DNA of 15,750 nt, taken from contig JAKBQK010000326.1 of NCBI GenBank assembly GCA_021835265.1, positions 1 through 15,750 on the forward strand. The letters are read 5' to 3'. Shown piece after piece: positions 1 to 8,600 of the stretch (position 1 is the stretch's first letter; every line of letters starts with the position of its first letter). Origin of the DNA: Thermoplasmata archaeon (GTDB taxonomy: Archaea > Thermoplasmatota > Thermoplasmata > Thermoplasmatales > Thermoplasmataceae). A program made the translations under genes and the position numbers. Under the pieces are notes generated by a model. The model was not told the DNA's origin and ran no database searches. It was given only the letters and a program-made list of their open reading frames with translations.

Positions 1-2
1 TG

Positions 3-113
3 GGCATAGGGTTGAAGCATAACAAGCTCTTCTTCTTCTTGTTTGAGGGCATTGCCATGGTTGCCCTGATCGTATTCCTGTACTATGCATGGCAGTTTAT
101 TGCGGTGGGATGA
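3..113 (+). CDS. sdhC: Succinate dehydrogenase membrane-anchor subunit, C-terminal end (partial)
   Basis: The window opens inside this gene; only the last 36 codons before TGA (111-113) are present. The visible peptide is basic at first (GLKHNK) and then one hydrophobic segment of about 25 residues ending in WQFIAVG, as expected for the last transmembrane helix of a respiratory-complex anchor. The assignment rests mainly on context: the next gene, 4 bases downstream, is recognisable as the second anchor subunit of succinate:quinone oxidoreductase, and the two anchors normally sit side by side. The protein would lie in the cytoplasmic membrane, helping to hold haem b and the quinone site. Anchor subunits diverge strongly, so the peptide alone would not prove identity. 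Confidence 0.6.
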   Translation, partial: GIGLKHNKLFFFLFEGIAMVALIVFLYYAWQFIAVG

Positions 114-117
114 GAAT

Positions 118-507
118 ATGCAGGATATTACTTTAAGGAAACCGAGAACCAGCAGGAAGACGCTTGGACCTGTGCAATGGCTGTTGCAGGTTTCAACGGG
201 TATTTTCCTCGTATTCTTTGTCGGGGTTCACCTGTACCTAGCGCACATAAATTTCGGTCATCCGATTGTCTTCTATAACACTGTTCTTGAGAATATGCAC
301 AACCTGTGGTGGCTTCTCTTTTACATTGCTTTCGTCTGGATCGTTGCATATCATGCACTGAATGGAGTTAAAGGGATAATCTATGATACCGGAGTGAAGG
401 GCAGGGCAAGGGCAGCTGTTTCTTACGGGCTGATTATAGTATACATTGCAACGGTGATTTATGGAACGGCCCTTGCTATTGCGGTTTCAAGGATTGTGGT
501 TCCATAA
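118..507 (+). CDS. sdhD: Succinate dehydrogenase membrane-anchor subunit (cytochrome b-type)
   Basis: A protein of 129 residues with three predicted membrane helices: roughly residues 20-45 (containing GVHLYLAH), 65-85 (WWLLFYIAFVWIVAYHALNG) and 103-125. The histidines in VHLYLAH and AYHALNG sit where SdhC/SdhD-type anchors bind haem b, and HALNG followed by a basic stretch is typical of the SdhD family. With the upstream subunit it would anchor the flavoprotein and iron-sulfur subunits and pass electrons from succinate to quinone. An ATG at 85 is open in the same frame, but I chose the ATG at 118. It lies 4 bases past the upstream stop and has a purine-rich GGTGGGA (103-109) 8 bases before it; the earlier start would overlap the upstream gene by 29 bases. 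This is the last core-metabolism gene before the accessory region. Confidence 0.85.
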   Translation: MQDITLRKPRTSRKTLGPVQWLLQVSTGIFLVFFVGVHLYLAHINFGHPIVFYNTVLENMHNLWWLLFYIAFVWIVAYHALNGVKGIIYDTGVKGRARAAVSYGLIIVYIATVIYGTALAIAVSRIVVP

Positions 508-1028
508 GAAAATTCGGAGCTATTTTCCAGATTGAAGGCGACTAACGGTTTGTCTCAGAAAATAAACAAAATAAGATTTTGAGTACCATGGTAGCCTTAA
601 AGCACAGAAAGTTCTGGTACCAAAATGCGTAGCAGTACGAAAAAATAGAAGACGAAGAACAAGGAGCGTCAAGTCTGGACGAACAGGAATAAGACATAGT
701 TTAGAGCTTGTCCAATAATACGATAACTTTTTCTTTTTAGAACTATACTAATTTTATAGACGCATAGAGTTTTTTAAAATGGGCCAACCAAACTTTTGTG
801 TGGGGAACTTTGGAAATGATATATCTACAGAATACCTATTAGATAGATTGGCAGCGTAAACAAGGAGTGTTTGTACCGGAATTTCATGCTTTTTATTGTA
901 AATGCCTTATTATCTAAAGAATTTTCATTCTTATTTTTCTGTTAACCCACATGAAAGTCCGAAGACTCCAAAATAAATCGCTTCATATACTATGGTTGCG
1001 TTTGATTGTACAAGCTTCTTGAATGCGC
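508..1028. other. Gene-free stretch, AT-rich
   Basis: No convincing reading frame on either strand; all frames are broken by frequent stops. A perfect 10-bp palindrome TACCATGGTA lies at 584-593. I see no RNA gene and no clear terminator after sdhD beyond scattered T-rich patches (for example near 728-738). The stretch probably marks the boundary between the conserved sdh operon and the accessory region and may contain decayed sequence. Confidence 0.5.
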
Positions 1029-1841
1029 CTAATCTTCTTGTGTATTATTACCCATTCCTGCCTCAGTTCCAAGGTCGTTAAACCATGTCTTAAGCATAGA
1101 TTTCATCAAATCTACACCCATTCTAGCGTCATGCATTATGGAGTCCGCACCTTTGGGGTGGACTGCAAGTATTCTTAGTTGGTTAAATATTTGAGTTCTT
1201 TTTAGAAATTTATTTCCAAGTAATTTCTGAACTTTGTCTTTATCGAGCAACTGACCTAAAGTATAAGTGTCCCAATCTTTATCCCAATTTTTATTGAGCG
1301 TCATTTTAATTCTTATCATAGCCTCAATTATGTAAGAGGTCAAAGAAATTGAAGCATGACTCAGATTTCTCGCAAGTGTTGAAGCAAGCTCTTTCAACAC
1401 TGCTATTAAAACATCTCCATCTTCAATGTTATTAAGAAAGGTCAGTTCTCCTTGCCCTAACTCAAGTGCTGCATATTCCTCTAAATACATTTCTCTGAGA
1501 TTGACTACAACTGTAGTATCTTTCTTTATTTTCGCAGTCGCTTCTCCTATCCATATTCTTGCAGATTCTTTGTCGACATGCTTAGCATTGATATCATATA
1601 TATTGCCTAAAGTCCCTGTATCCATGTTATGAAAATTGTATATTCCCTCAGAATCGGTTATTGCTTTCCAATTTTTTGCTGCAGAAGAGTAAGCATTTCG
1701 GTTCAAAAGATTGACGCTCGCACCGCTTGCAGGTTTACCATCAGGAAATCTTACTAATGCACTGATTGTGGCTGCGCACATGAATGTTGACAAACCATTA
1801 TTGCTTATTATTTTGTTGGTTAAGAGATAACGATTATTCAC
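1029..1841 (-). CDS. Two-domain protein: Ig-like (carboxypeptidase-regulatory-like) domain plus HEPN-like C-terminus
   Basis: A 270-residue protein read from a GTG at 1841; a second possible start is the ATG at 1781 (Met21). Residues about 22-115 look like a carboxypeptidase-regulatory/CNA-B type beta-sandwich: ATISALVRFPDGKPASGASV, then ITDSEGIYNF, then a closing strand DTTVVVNL. No signal peptide or membrane helix is visible, so it should be cytoplasmic, which is unusual for this fold. Residues about 140-255 are helical and end in LRILAVHPKG, giving an R-x4-H motif (Arg223, His228) as in HEPN/DUF4145-like domains. Many HEPN domains are RNases or toxin components. The function is inferred and no family is firmly recognised. 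A TATA-like element lies about 25 bases upstream, and the gene stands alone with no partner on its strand. Confidence 0.7.
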   Translation of the reverse strand: MNNRYLLTNKIISNNGLSTFMCAATISALVRFPDGKPASGASVNLLNRNAYSSAAKNWKAITDSEGIYNFHNMDTGTLGNIYDINAKHVDKESARIWIGEATAKIKKDTTVVVNLREMYLEEYAALELGQGELTFLNNIEDGDVLIAVLKELASTLARNLSHASISLTSYIIEAMIRIKMTLNKNWDKDWDTYTLGQLLDKDKVQKLLGNKFLKRTQIFNQLRILAVHPKGADSIMHDARMGVDLMKSMLKTWFNDLGTEAGMGNNTQED

Positions 1842-1860
1842 TATTTGAGACCTGAATGGT

Positions 1861-1872
1861 TCTATTAATTAG
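1861..1872 (-). promoter_or_regulatory. TATA-like box for the Ig/HEPN-like gene
   Basis: Read on the minus strand, TCTAATTAATAG is centred about 25 bases before the GTG start at 1841. That is the spacing expected for a TATA box giving a leaderless or nearly leaderless archaeal transcript. Between box and start lies CAGGTCTC, a weak AGGT-type Shine-Dalgarno. Just upstream of the box is AGGTCATAT, which recurs at the start of the 474-residue HEPN gene. Confidence 0.4.
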
Positions 1873-1878
1873 ATATGA

Positions 1879-2195
1879 CCTCTGAATGCGGTGGAGCAAT
1901 ACTATATCTACCAAAGTTACTGGTCCTCTAAAACTGATCGCCAATATCCACACAAAACTTACTACCTGGTTTCAGTACTCGAAAACGCTCTTTCCAAACC
2001 AAGTGGAATCCTTACCAAATCGACTATGCAAACTACAAAGCTCTTCTTGCATTTGCCACAAAAGCATTGGTGCCCTTCGTTACTATTTACTTTAAGAATG
2101 GAGAACTTTTGACTCGTGTTGCGTGGTTCAAGGTAAAAGAGGTGAACGCAAAAACAGGAAAAAATAAGGCAATAACAGTATGCATGTTTAGGTGA
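1879..2195 (+). pseudogene. Frameshifted remnant of a small gene (about 100 codons)
   Basis: Two adjacent frames each look protein-like over complementary halves. From about 1879 to 2000 one frame reads LNAVEQYYIYQSYWSSKT and continues to VLENALSKP. From about 2001 the neighbouring frame takes over with KWNPYQIDYANYKALLAFAT, VPFVTIYFKNGELLTRVAWF and ends at TGA 2193-2195. Each frame becomes low-quality or stop-rich where the other becomes good, so a single-base change near 1990-2005 probably broke one gene. The second half (tyrosine-rich helix, then VPFVTIYF and RVAWFKV strands) faintly recalls small PD-(D/E)XK or Holliday-junction-resolvase-like folds, but no catalytic motif can be pointed to. 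A sequencing error is the alternative explanation. Confidence 0.5.
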
Positions 2196-2479
2196 TATCG
2201 TTTATTTCACGTTTTTTTTTCCATGCTCAATTCGGAGGTATTCGGTACATTATCGGCAAAATATTTATTCAGATTAAGGCATCAGTCACGTATATGGAGT
2301 ATGGGGAGGCAAAGTGGATCATATATCCACTGGGCGTTAAGGTACGTTTATCAAAGGGGCTTTTCGATGAGGATGATCAGGTTGTTCTTTCTCGGGATTA
2401 CTGTGGTATAGAGCACTTAAGGCGCAGGTTACACCAAATTGAGTACATTCGCAATGGCGTAGCTCTCGTTCCTTTTTAG
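2192..2479 (+). pseudogene. Uncharacterised open frame, probable 5' part of a gene interrupted by TAG
   Basis: The frame is open from a GTG at 2192, with an ATG at 2294 as a second candidate start. Only the part from about 2294 looks like real protein: WIIYPLGVKVRLSKG, DEDDQVVLSRDYCGIEHL, then RRRLHQIEYIRNG. The first 34 codons, including a run of nine T (2212-2220), are doubtful. The frame ends at TAG 2477-2479 and then continues, in the same frame and without another stop, into the next open frame at 2489. The two pieces may therefore be one gene split by a nonsense mutation. No family is recognised. Confidence 0.35.
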
Positions 2480-2488
2480 CTGGAGCCA

Positions 2489-2899
2489 TTGGATAAAAAT
2501 TGGAAATCGAAGCATCTGGATTGCATGATCTATCTGTGGGGAACACCGGAAGATTGTGATCAATGGGTGTGTGAAAAGGATGGTTTCGATTCAAATAAGG
2601 ATAAAGATGAGTTTTGCTCTGAAAAATATTATGAATATGTCAAAGGACATAATCCACAGGGTATAAAGAATGGTAAAAATGTAAATCGTCCTCCCTTAGA
2701 TCTGCAAAGGTCATGGGTTGATGAGTATTGCAAGTCCAAAGGCCTCGGTAAAGCCATTCCAATTTTTCTCTCTGAGTACCATATTGATGTTGAATGGATA
2801 GAATCACACCTTGTTAAGGAGCAGGTAAAAAAGGATGGCAGGGGAAGGAATCCTAATTCATTGAAGAACCTGAAGCAAAACAGGAAGGAGAAAGCATGA
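2489..2899 (+). CDS. Uncharacterised 136-residue protein, possibly the 3' part of an interrupted gene
   Basis: It begins with a TTG at 2489, ten bases after the in-frame TAG of the preceding open frame, and ends at TGA 2897-2899. It is rich in Trp, Asp and Cys (LDCMIYLWGTPEDCDQW), charged throughout and soluble. The last 30 residues are strongly basic (KKDGRGRNPNSLKNLKQNRK), as in nucleic-acid-binding tails. The four cysteines (in LDC, EDC, WVC and FC contexts) are not spaced like a zinc finger. There is no good Shine-Dalgarno before the TTG. Either this is a small independent gene or the C-terminal half of a protein of about 200-230 residues whose first half is at 2192-2479. I do not recognise the family. 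Confidence 0.45.
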   Translation: MDKNWKSKHLDCMIYLWGTPEDCDQWVCEKDGFDSNKDKDEFCSEKYYEYVKGHNPQGIKNGKNVNRPPLDLQRSWVDEYCKSKGLGKAIPIFLSEYHIDVEWIESHLVKEQVKKDGRGRNPNSLKNLKQNRKEKA

Positions 2900-3061
2900 T
2901 CACAAAGGTATCCAGTTCATTCTTTCCCGCGACCACGATAAAAAACGGGTTGGAATGAAATTTAAATGCGTGGAAAAGCGGAAGAAAGTAGCTTATATAA
3001 TTGTATAAGTAAACTATAATTTTAGAGCAAATTCTGCCAATGATCGCAAACAGTAATAACT

Positions 3062-3078
3062 CCTTATATCATATAAGG
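3062..3078 (+). promoter_or_regulatory. Perfect inverted repeat overlapping the ribosome-binding site of the DUF262-DUF1524 gene
   Basis: CCTTATATCATATAAGG: two perfect 8-base arms around a single C, ending five bases before the TTG start at 3084. The right arm contains the AAGG of the only Shine-Dalgarno-like sequence (AAGGTT). As DNA it could be a repressor operator. As RNA, an arm-to-arm hairpin with a one-base loop is sterically poor, so an operator is the better guess. A plausible TATA element, CTATAATTT, lies upstream at 3014-3022. Confidence 0.55.
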
Positions 3079-3083
3079 TTAAA

Positions 3084-4904
3084 TTGGATAATTTAACTAA
3101 TTTACAAGACCTCTTTAAAAACTCAGTTTTCAGGGTCCCAGATTATCAGCGTGGCTATGCTTGGAAATCCCAAAATGTAGATGACCTACTTGAAGACATA
3201 GAAACTTTGGAAATCGGAACAAAACATTATACTGGAACATTAGTGTTAAAAAAAGGAGAAGAACTTCAGGGTTTAGGGCAGGTATTAAGACAATACGATA
3301 TAGTTGACGGACAGCAGAGGCTTACCACACTTGTAATTCTTTTAAAAAATATTGTAGGAATCTTGGGATCCAAGAAGATGAGTGAGGAAGATAATATTGT
3401 AGTTAATAATCTGACACAGTCATATCTATGGGAGAAAGGAAAAGGCGGAGAAGTTTTCAAGCTTAAATTAGAAAAAGAAAATGATCATTTTTTTGTTAAC
3501 AGAATTTTAAAAGGCCTTGATATGAAAGAGTTAAATCTTTCTCACCGAAACTTAGTTAATGCGGATAGGAGAATCCACGCCTACTTGGTCAAAAAAGCCT
3601 CGGATAGTACCTTTCTAGAAAATCTTGTAAACAAAATTACAAATTCACTAATGTTTACTACATATATTATTACTGATGACTACGAAGTTGGAGTAATATT
3701 TGAAACAATGAATGACAGAGGAATACAACTTTCAGAGCTTGATAAAGTTAAGAATTTTTTACTTTACTTGACGGGCAGAGTTGCTGGGGTAGGTGAACCA
3801 ATGAGGGAAACCTCTAATTACATAAACACTACTTGGTCGCACATCTTGAGAAATTTATATTTGGCAGGAAATGAAGATTCTTCGGAAGACCAGCTCCTGA
3901 GGGTCAGCGCCATTTTGATGTTTTATGGCGAGTTGGAAACTGTAAGAGAAAATGGAAAGTTGGTAGAAAGTGTAAATTCACAGCTGGGAAACCAGTATCG
4001 TTTGATAAAGAAACATTTCACAAAACTCCTAAAGCAAGACAAACAAAAATGTCATGAAGAAACTAGAGAGTTTGTCAATCATCTTGAGATACTTTCTGAA
4101 AAGTATCGTGATATCAAGGCTCCAGAGGATCCTAACTCTTTTTCCGGTATAACCGACAAAATATTAAAAGATCGAATTAAGAATGCCTGTATTCGTTATG
4201 ATAAAATGGGAACCACTGCTTCATTTTTGCCATTGATTTTAGCCACTTCTTATAAGTATTCTTCAAGGCCTAATGTTATGGCGGAATTATTTGAATTAAT
4301 GGAAAAAGGAATTTTTATTATTTATGGGCTGTCTGATCGTAGGTCTCATGCTGCTGAAAGCATACTTTATAGCATAGCCTATAACGTTTATCATGATAAA
4401 TTTAGTTTAAATGATATATCAATTGAGATTAAAAACATTGTAAGAGATTATTCCGATGATTATAGAAAGGCCCTTCAAGTTGATGTAGGTTTTTATGAAT
4501 GGGGGTGGCTCAAGTATTTTCTCTATGAGTACGAAATTTGGCGCTGTAAGAAAGTCAACAGGGGGAGTCCTTCTATTACATGGCAACAGCTTAAGAGGAA
4601 GGACTTAGAAGAGACTATAGAGCATATATTACCCAAGACTTACCCTGAAAGAGTACCATATTGGACAAGCAGATTCTCACTGGAGGCACATAAGCGCAAT
4701 CATGATAGGATTGGTAACCTCAATCTCACAGACCAGAATCAATATCTTTCCAACAAGCCTTTCAATGAGAAGAAAGAACTTTACAAGAACTCCAGTTGGC
4801 AGATTGAGCGGGATTTAACTATCTTTGAAGAGTGGAATGAGGAGTCTATTAATAAAAGAGAGGAAGAATTAGTATTATTTGCACAAGAAAGGTGGAAGAT
4901 ATAG
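3084..4904 (+). CDS. DUF262-DUF1524 fusion protein (GmrSD-type, modification-dependent nuclease family)
   Basis: A protein of 606 residues, the usual size for a one-chain GmrSD-like enzyme. The N-terminal DUF262 part shows VPDYQRGYAW (residues 18-27), the nucleotide-site motif DIVDGQQRLTT (72-82) and FETMNDRGIQLSELDKVKNF starting at 206. The C-terminal DUF1524 part has the HNH-like signature EHILPK (513-518) and HDRIGNLNL (540-548), followed by LSNKPFNEKK. In characterised relatives (GmrSD, BrxU, SspE) DUF262 binds and hydrolyses NTP and DUF1524 cuts DNA, either modified phage DNA or DNA in a phosphorothioate-guarded host. The start is a TTG at 3084; the frame is closed by TAA at 3057-3059 and no ATG lies between, and the family motif YQRGY falls at its usual distance from it. 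The gene stands alone on this strand and faces the methyltransferase-helicase operon. The target modification cannot be read from sequence. Confidence 0.93.
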   Translation: MDNLTNLQDLFKNSVFRVPDYQRGYAWKSQNVDDLLEDIETLEIGTKHYTGTLVLKKGEELQGLGQVLRQYDIVDGQQRLTTLVILLKNIVGILGSKKMSEEDNIVVNNLTQSYLWEKGKGGEVFKLKLEKENDHFFVNRILKGLDMKELNLSHRNLVNADRRIHAYLVKKASDSTFLENLVNKITNSLMFTTYIITDDYEVGVIFETMNDRGIQLSELDKVKNFLLYLTGRVAGVGEPMRETSNYINTTWSHILRNLYLAGNEDSSEDQLLRVSAILMFYGELETVRENGKLVESVNSQLGNQYRLIKKHFTKLLKQDKQKCHEETREFVNHLEILSEKYRDIKAPEDPNSFSGITDKILKDRIKNACIRYDKMGTTASFLPLILATSYKYSSRPNVMAELFELMEKGIFIIYGLSDRRSHAAESILYSIAYNVYHDKFSLNDISIEIKNIVRDYSDDYRKALQVDVGFYEWGWLKYFLYEYEIWRCKKVNRGSPSITWQQLKRKDLEETIEHILPKTYPERVPYWTSRFSLEAHKRNHDRIGNLNLTDQNQYLSNKPFNEKKELYKNSSWQIERDLTIFEEWNEESINKREEELVLFAQERWKI

Positions 4905-4985
4905 TAAATAGTTTCAAAATTTCCACATTTTTCACGTGATTCTGCATCAAAGAACAAATGGTGTGTCACATAGGAAGGAACGTAG

Positions 4986-4999
4986 CAAAAAGCAAAAAA
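4986..4999 (-). terminator. T-rich terminator for the minus-strand methyltransferase-helicase operon
   Basis: AAAAAGCAAAAAA on the + strand reads as two T-runs on the minus strand, about 105 bases past the operon's last stop (5102). Its position in the convergent gap and its U-rich product fit an archaeal intrinsic terminator. Confidence 0.35.
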
Positions 5000-5040
5000 G
5001 TGAAATACAATTATTAAGGTAAACCTAGACTGGTACGGAA

Positions 5041-5048
5041 TTTTTTTT
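5041..5048 (+). terminator. T-run terminator after the DUF262-DUF1524 gene
   Basis: Eight T in a row about 135 bases past the stop at 4904, followed by more T-rich sequence to about 5090. Archaeal transcription commonly ends at such oligo-T tracts without a hairpin. The tract lies between two convergent genes. Confidence 0.4.
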
Positions 5049-5101
5049 GTAAAATTTAATTTGCAAAATTTGTTTTATGTTGTTTATCTTTGAAACATAC
5101 G

Positions 5102-5668
5102 TTAACGACCATCTTTTTGTTTTGTGATAGTGCACACAATTCTAGACACTATGGAATTAAGGTTTTCTGCGAGATAATCTTTTATTTTGGTATTTTCAAT
5201 TGGATCAAGTGTAATTATTCTATCTATAAGCATTATTAATTCTTTCAATTTAAGCTGTGGAGTTGAATACTTATAAATTCTGCCCATCAACCTTAAAAGA
5301 TCCAAGCTATTGCCGCTCTCATCCATTCCAGGTCTAGGCAGTGATAGCGTTCTCAGCAGAGATGAGACCTGTTCAATCAGAGCTCTCAATCTTGAATCTA
5401 TATCAGCTTCCTTCATCCGTTTAAAGTCTCTCATTTTAGCTTGGTCCCGCTCCCTGAGGTACCTTTTTACCAATGCACCTCCTTTGCGTGGAGAAATTAT
5501 ACCTGAAAGACCAGAAGATCTGACCAACTCCTTGGCAGCATATTCAGCTGCTTCTTGAGACATATCGTTCAATGTTGTTCTCTGATTAGTTGAGGATTTA
5601 ATGTACTCTTCGAGAGCAAAAGCCTGACTTTTCATACTCTCAAGCTTCGACCTTACCGTAGGATCCAT
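5102..5668 (-). CDS. Uncharacterised helical protein, last gene of the methyltransferase-helicase operon
   Basis: A 188-residue protein starting at ATG 5666-5668, six bases after the helicase stop, with GAGGATGA overlapping that stop as a likely ribosome-binding site. It appears almost wholly alpha-helical and highly charged: MKSQAFALEEYIKSS, a basic stretch SPRKGGALVKRYLRERD (about 79-95), DIDSRLRALIEQVSSLLRTL, and a C-terminal helix pair around LKLKELIMLIDRIITLD. There are no cysteine pairs, membrane helices or catalytic motifs that I recognise. Because it is translationally linked to the helicase, it is probably an accessory or assembly subunit of that enzyme, or a regulator. That is an inference from position only. 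Confidence 0.8.
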   Translation of the reverse strand: MDPTVRSKLESMKSQAFALEEYIKSSTNQRTTLNDMSQEAAEYAAKELVRSSGLSGIISPRKGGALVKRYLRERDQAKMRDFKRMKEADIDSRLRALIEQVSSLLRTLSLPRPGMDESGNSLDLLRLMGRIYKYSTPQLKLKELIMLIDRIITLDPIENTKIKDYLAENLNSIVSRIVCTITKQKDGR

Positions 5669-5674
5669 TCATCC

Positions 5675-8600
5675 TCAGTCCTTGGAGAGCAGACACCAAC
5701 ATATTCTCTTCAATGCCAGATCTTTCTCGCCCGAAGGGATGTCCTGATTGAACTGCTTAAGTATAATTTCTTTAGCGTTTTGATAGAATTGTTTATCATT
5801 TAATGATTCGAAAAGCGATCTTACAAGTGTTTCTTTGCTTGCTAACTGCCTAAACTTAAGTGCAAGATCTTCATCGAGTTCCACCAATTCCTCAAATACT
5901 GCCCTGCCCTGCTTGGTCAATCCTGGGATTGATGCTGATGATTTCCTCCTCTGGGATTCTTTAGATACAGATTCCTTTACCTTCTCCTTCAAATCCCTCA
6001 GTTTTCCCACCAGTTTACTGTACTCAATCTTCTGACCACCAGTGTCATTAGCGCTGTCTTTCATGAGAACGGAAATGATCTGACCTGGATCGCCTATGAA
6101 ATTCTTTCCATCGTCAAATTTAAGCCTCCAGTAAAATTTTTCACCGTCTGTGAACAGGCTGAAAAGCCCTGGTTTATCATACTTCTTGAATGCACCGATT
6201 CCACGTGGAATGTTCCTGACCCAATCCTCGCCCTTCTGATCTATTATTTCCATGAGCCTGTCCTTGGGATCGTTGGTGAACTGCTCCATTTCAGTCTCCA
6301 GTTCTAGGATTACATCACTCCTGCCCTCTGCAATAAGTATCTGCATCCTCCCGAAATCCTTCGGTTCTGCATCTTCGCCAAGAACAGGAGAATCGATTCC
6401 TATCGTTGCTTTTATGGCCGTGATTTTCTCATATAACTTTCCCATGAGGCCAATGAAGTGCTCGAGTGATTTATCATCATTCCTGTTAGTGTTATCAAGC
6501 ATCATATTTATGAGATAGACATGGTCATGCTTTGAACCCATCCTGTCAATTCTCCCGACCCTCTGTATCAGAACAACGGGGTTCCATGGGAAGTCATAGT
6601 TTACCACATATTGCGCATTCTGCAGGTTCTGCCCTTCACTCAGGACATCGGTGCTGACTATAATGCCACCAGATTCCTGAAAATCCTCAACTATCTTGGT
6701 GGTATCAGAGTCTTTTCCCTTTGCATCTATGCATCTTGTGCCAGTGGTGAGACCAGTCCTTGCACCTATTGCCTTTATTTCATTGAAAAGCTCCATCGCA
6801 GTTGCCGTGTACTGAGTGAAAATAACGATCCCATTTGGCTCCTTGAGGGTTGGTATAATTTTGCCAAGCCTGGTCAGCAGGGCCTCAATCTTTCTGTCCT
6901 TTTCAGGTATCTCCGACAATATTTTCTCGAAAACATCTATGTCTTCTTCACAGGATTTCACGAACCATTTCTTTTCTTCATCTGAGAGGATGCACTTATC
7001 CTTCAGATCCTTGTATTTTTCATTCGTGAATATATTGTCCGGGATTTCTTCATCAAAGTCAAAGAGAGGATCATCTGATGCGGTACGAGGCAGGAAATAG
7101 CCTGTTTTCTCTGCATAAGCCTTTGCATTCTTCATGTAATCCACTATTGAATTAATCGTGTCACGGAAAGCCACAAATGAGCTTTCGAGACGCTTGAATA
7201 TATTCAGGACCACTATTGTTTTGACCAAATCTTTCAGCTTTTCCTTCTTTGCCTGCTCGGCAAATTGCGATACGGTCTCACCGCTTGGCAACCTCAGACT
7301 GGAGAATCTGTCTATTGAAAGGTCATATGTCGCAAAATGAATCTTTTCGAGACTTGTATAAAGATCATAGTATGGTATTGTTGATTTGTAGACATTGTCT
7401 GGATCCTTGTCTATGACTCTCTGAGGAAAGCTAAGATCCGGCTCTATAGCCTTGGCAAATTTTCTTGAATGTCTCACAACAAATCTCTCAAGAACCTGAG
7501 ACATTTCGAAGCTCCTTCCCTCGATTAGCATTCTCTGGTTGCTGGAGAAATATCCCTTCAAAGTTGTGCCCGTCAGATCCTGAATGGCATCGTCTGCTGC
7601 AAAGAGGGCTATGAGATTGTAAAGATCCATGAGACTGTTGTTTACTGGAGTTGCAGTGGCAAGAACGACCTGGGCATTATTCTTAAGTATGAGATCCCTC
7701 AGTGCTTTGTACCTATTTGATGACGAGGACTTGAAGTAATGCGCTTCGTCCACAAGTATGAAGTTGCTGCCCCTTCGTGTGTATTTTTCAAGGAATTCAT
7801 CTGGATTTGCAGAAACGTTTTCAGAATTTACAGTATCTATATGGGTATCAACATTCTCCATCTCCTTGGCCCATGTTGTCCTCAGAACACTTTTTGGTGC
7901 TATGAGCAAGACCTTCTTCCCGTCTCTCCGTGCCTCATGAGCAAGTGCTATCATGGTTCTCGTCTTTCCGAGTCCGGTGGAATCTGCAATAACCACTCCA
8001 TTATAAGAGGAAAGGATTCTGCGAGCTTCAAGCAAAGACACAATCTGGAACTTCTTCAGGCCCATTATCTTGACCTTTTCTGACTGTTCCAGATCGTTTC
8101 TGTAATTTTCATATAAGGCCTTCGCTACAACCTCATACGGAGTATGCGTTACAGTGTAATTCTTCAGAAATGAGAGAAATTCATCTTTGTAGTCTTCAGC
8201 ATTATTCCATTTATCAAGAAACCACTTGCTGATGTCCTTAACAAGCTCCCGGTCAGTATTTACTACGTTTAGCTCACTGTTTGTTTTGAGGCCGGCATAT
8301 GTAAAGTTGCTTGAACCAACAACACCGATTCCGCCATTCGATGGATTATCCAGCGATGGGTTTGCTCCAATATAGGCTTTACCATGGAAGAAAGGACCGT
8401 TCTTCTTTCGTATTGATCTCCTTTTATCAGAGAAATATTTCACCGCCTCGGTCATAAGATTGTAGTATTCCGGATCGTCCTCATTGTCCTCGAGTTCCCT
8501 TACAATCTGCTCCTCAAATGATATGCTCTCGTCCTGTGGTCTCCCTACCAGGAATTTCAGCGGTTTGTCCAGGATTGCGTCCTTAATCAATCCGAAACCC

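Noticed and set aside
85..117. An earlier in-frame ATG for sdhD at 85.
   Set aside because: It would overlap the upstream anchor subunit by 29 bases and add residues unlike the family. The ATG at 118 has a purine-rich ribosome site and normal spacing.
701..720. AGAGCTTGTCCAATAATA, which resembles the outer end of some insertion sequences.
   Set aside because: No matching inverted copy at a sensible distance and no transposase remnant around it. An 11-base match inside the DUF262-DUF1524 gene (near 4664) is coding and coincidental.
6611..6985. A 124-codon plus-strand frame within the helicase gene.
   Set aside because: It is antisense to conserved helicase motifs, has no ribosome site and its translation matches nothing recognisable. 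It is a shadow of the real gene.
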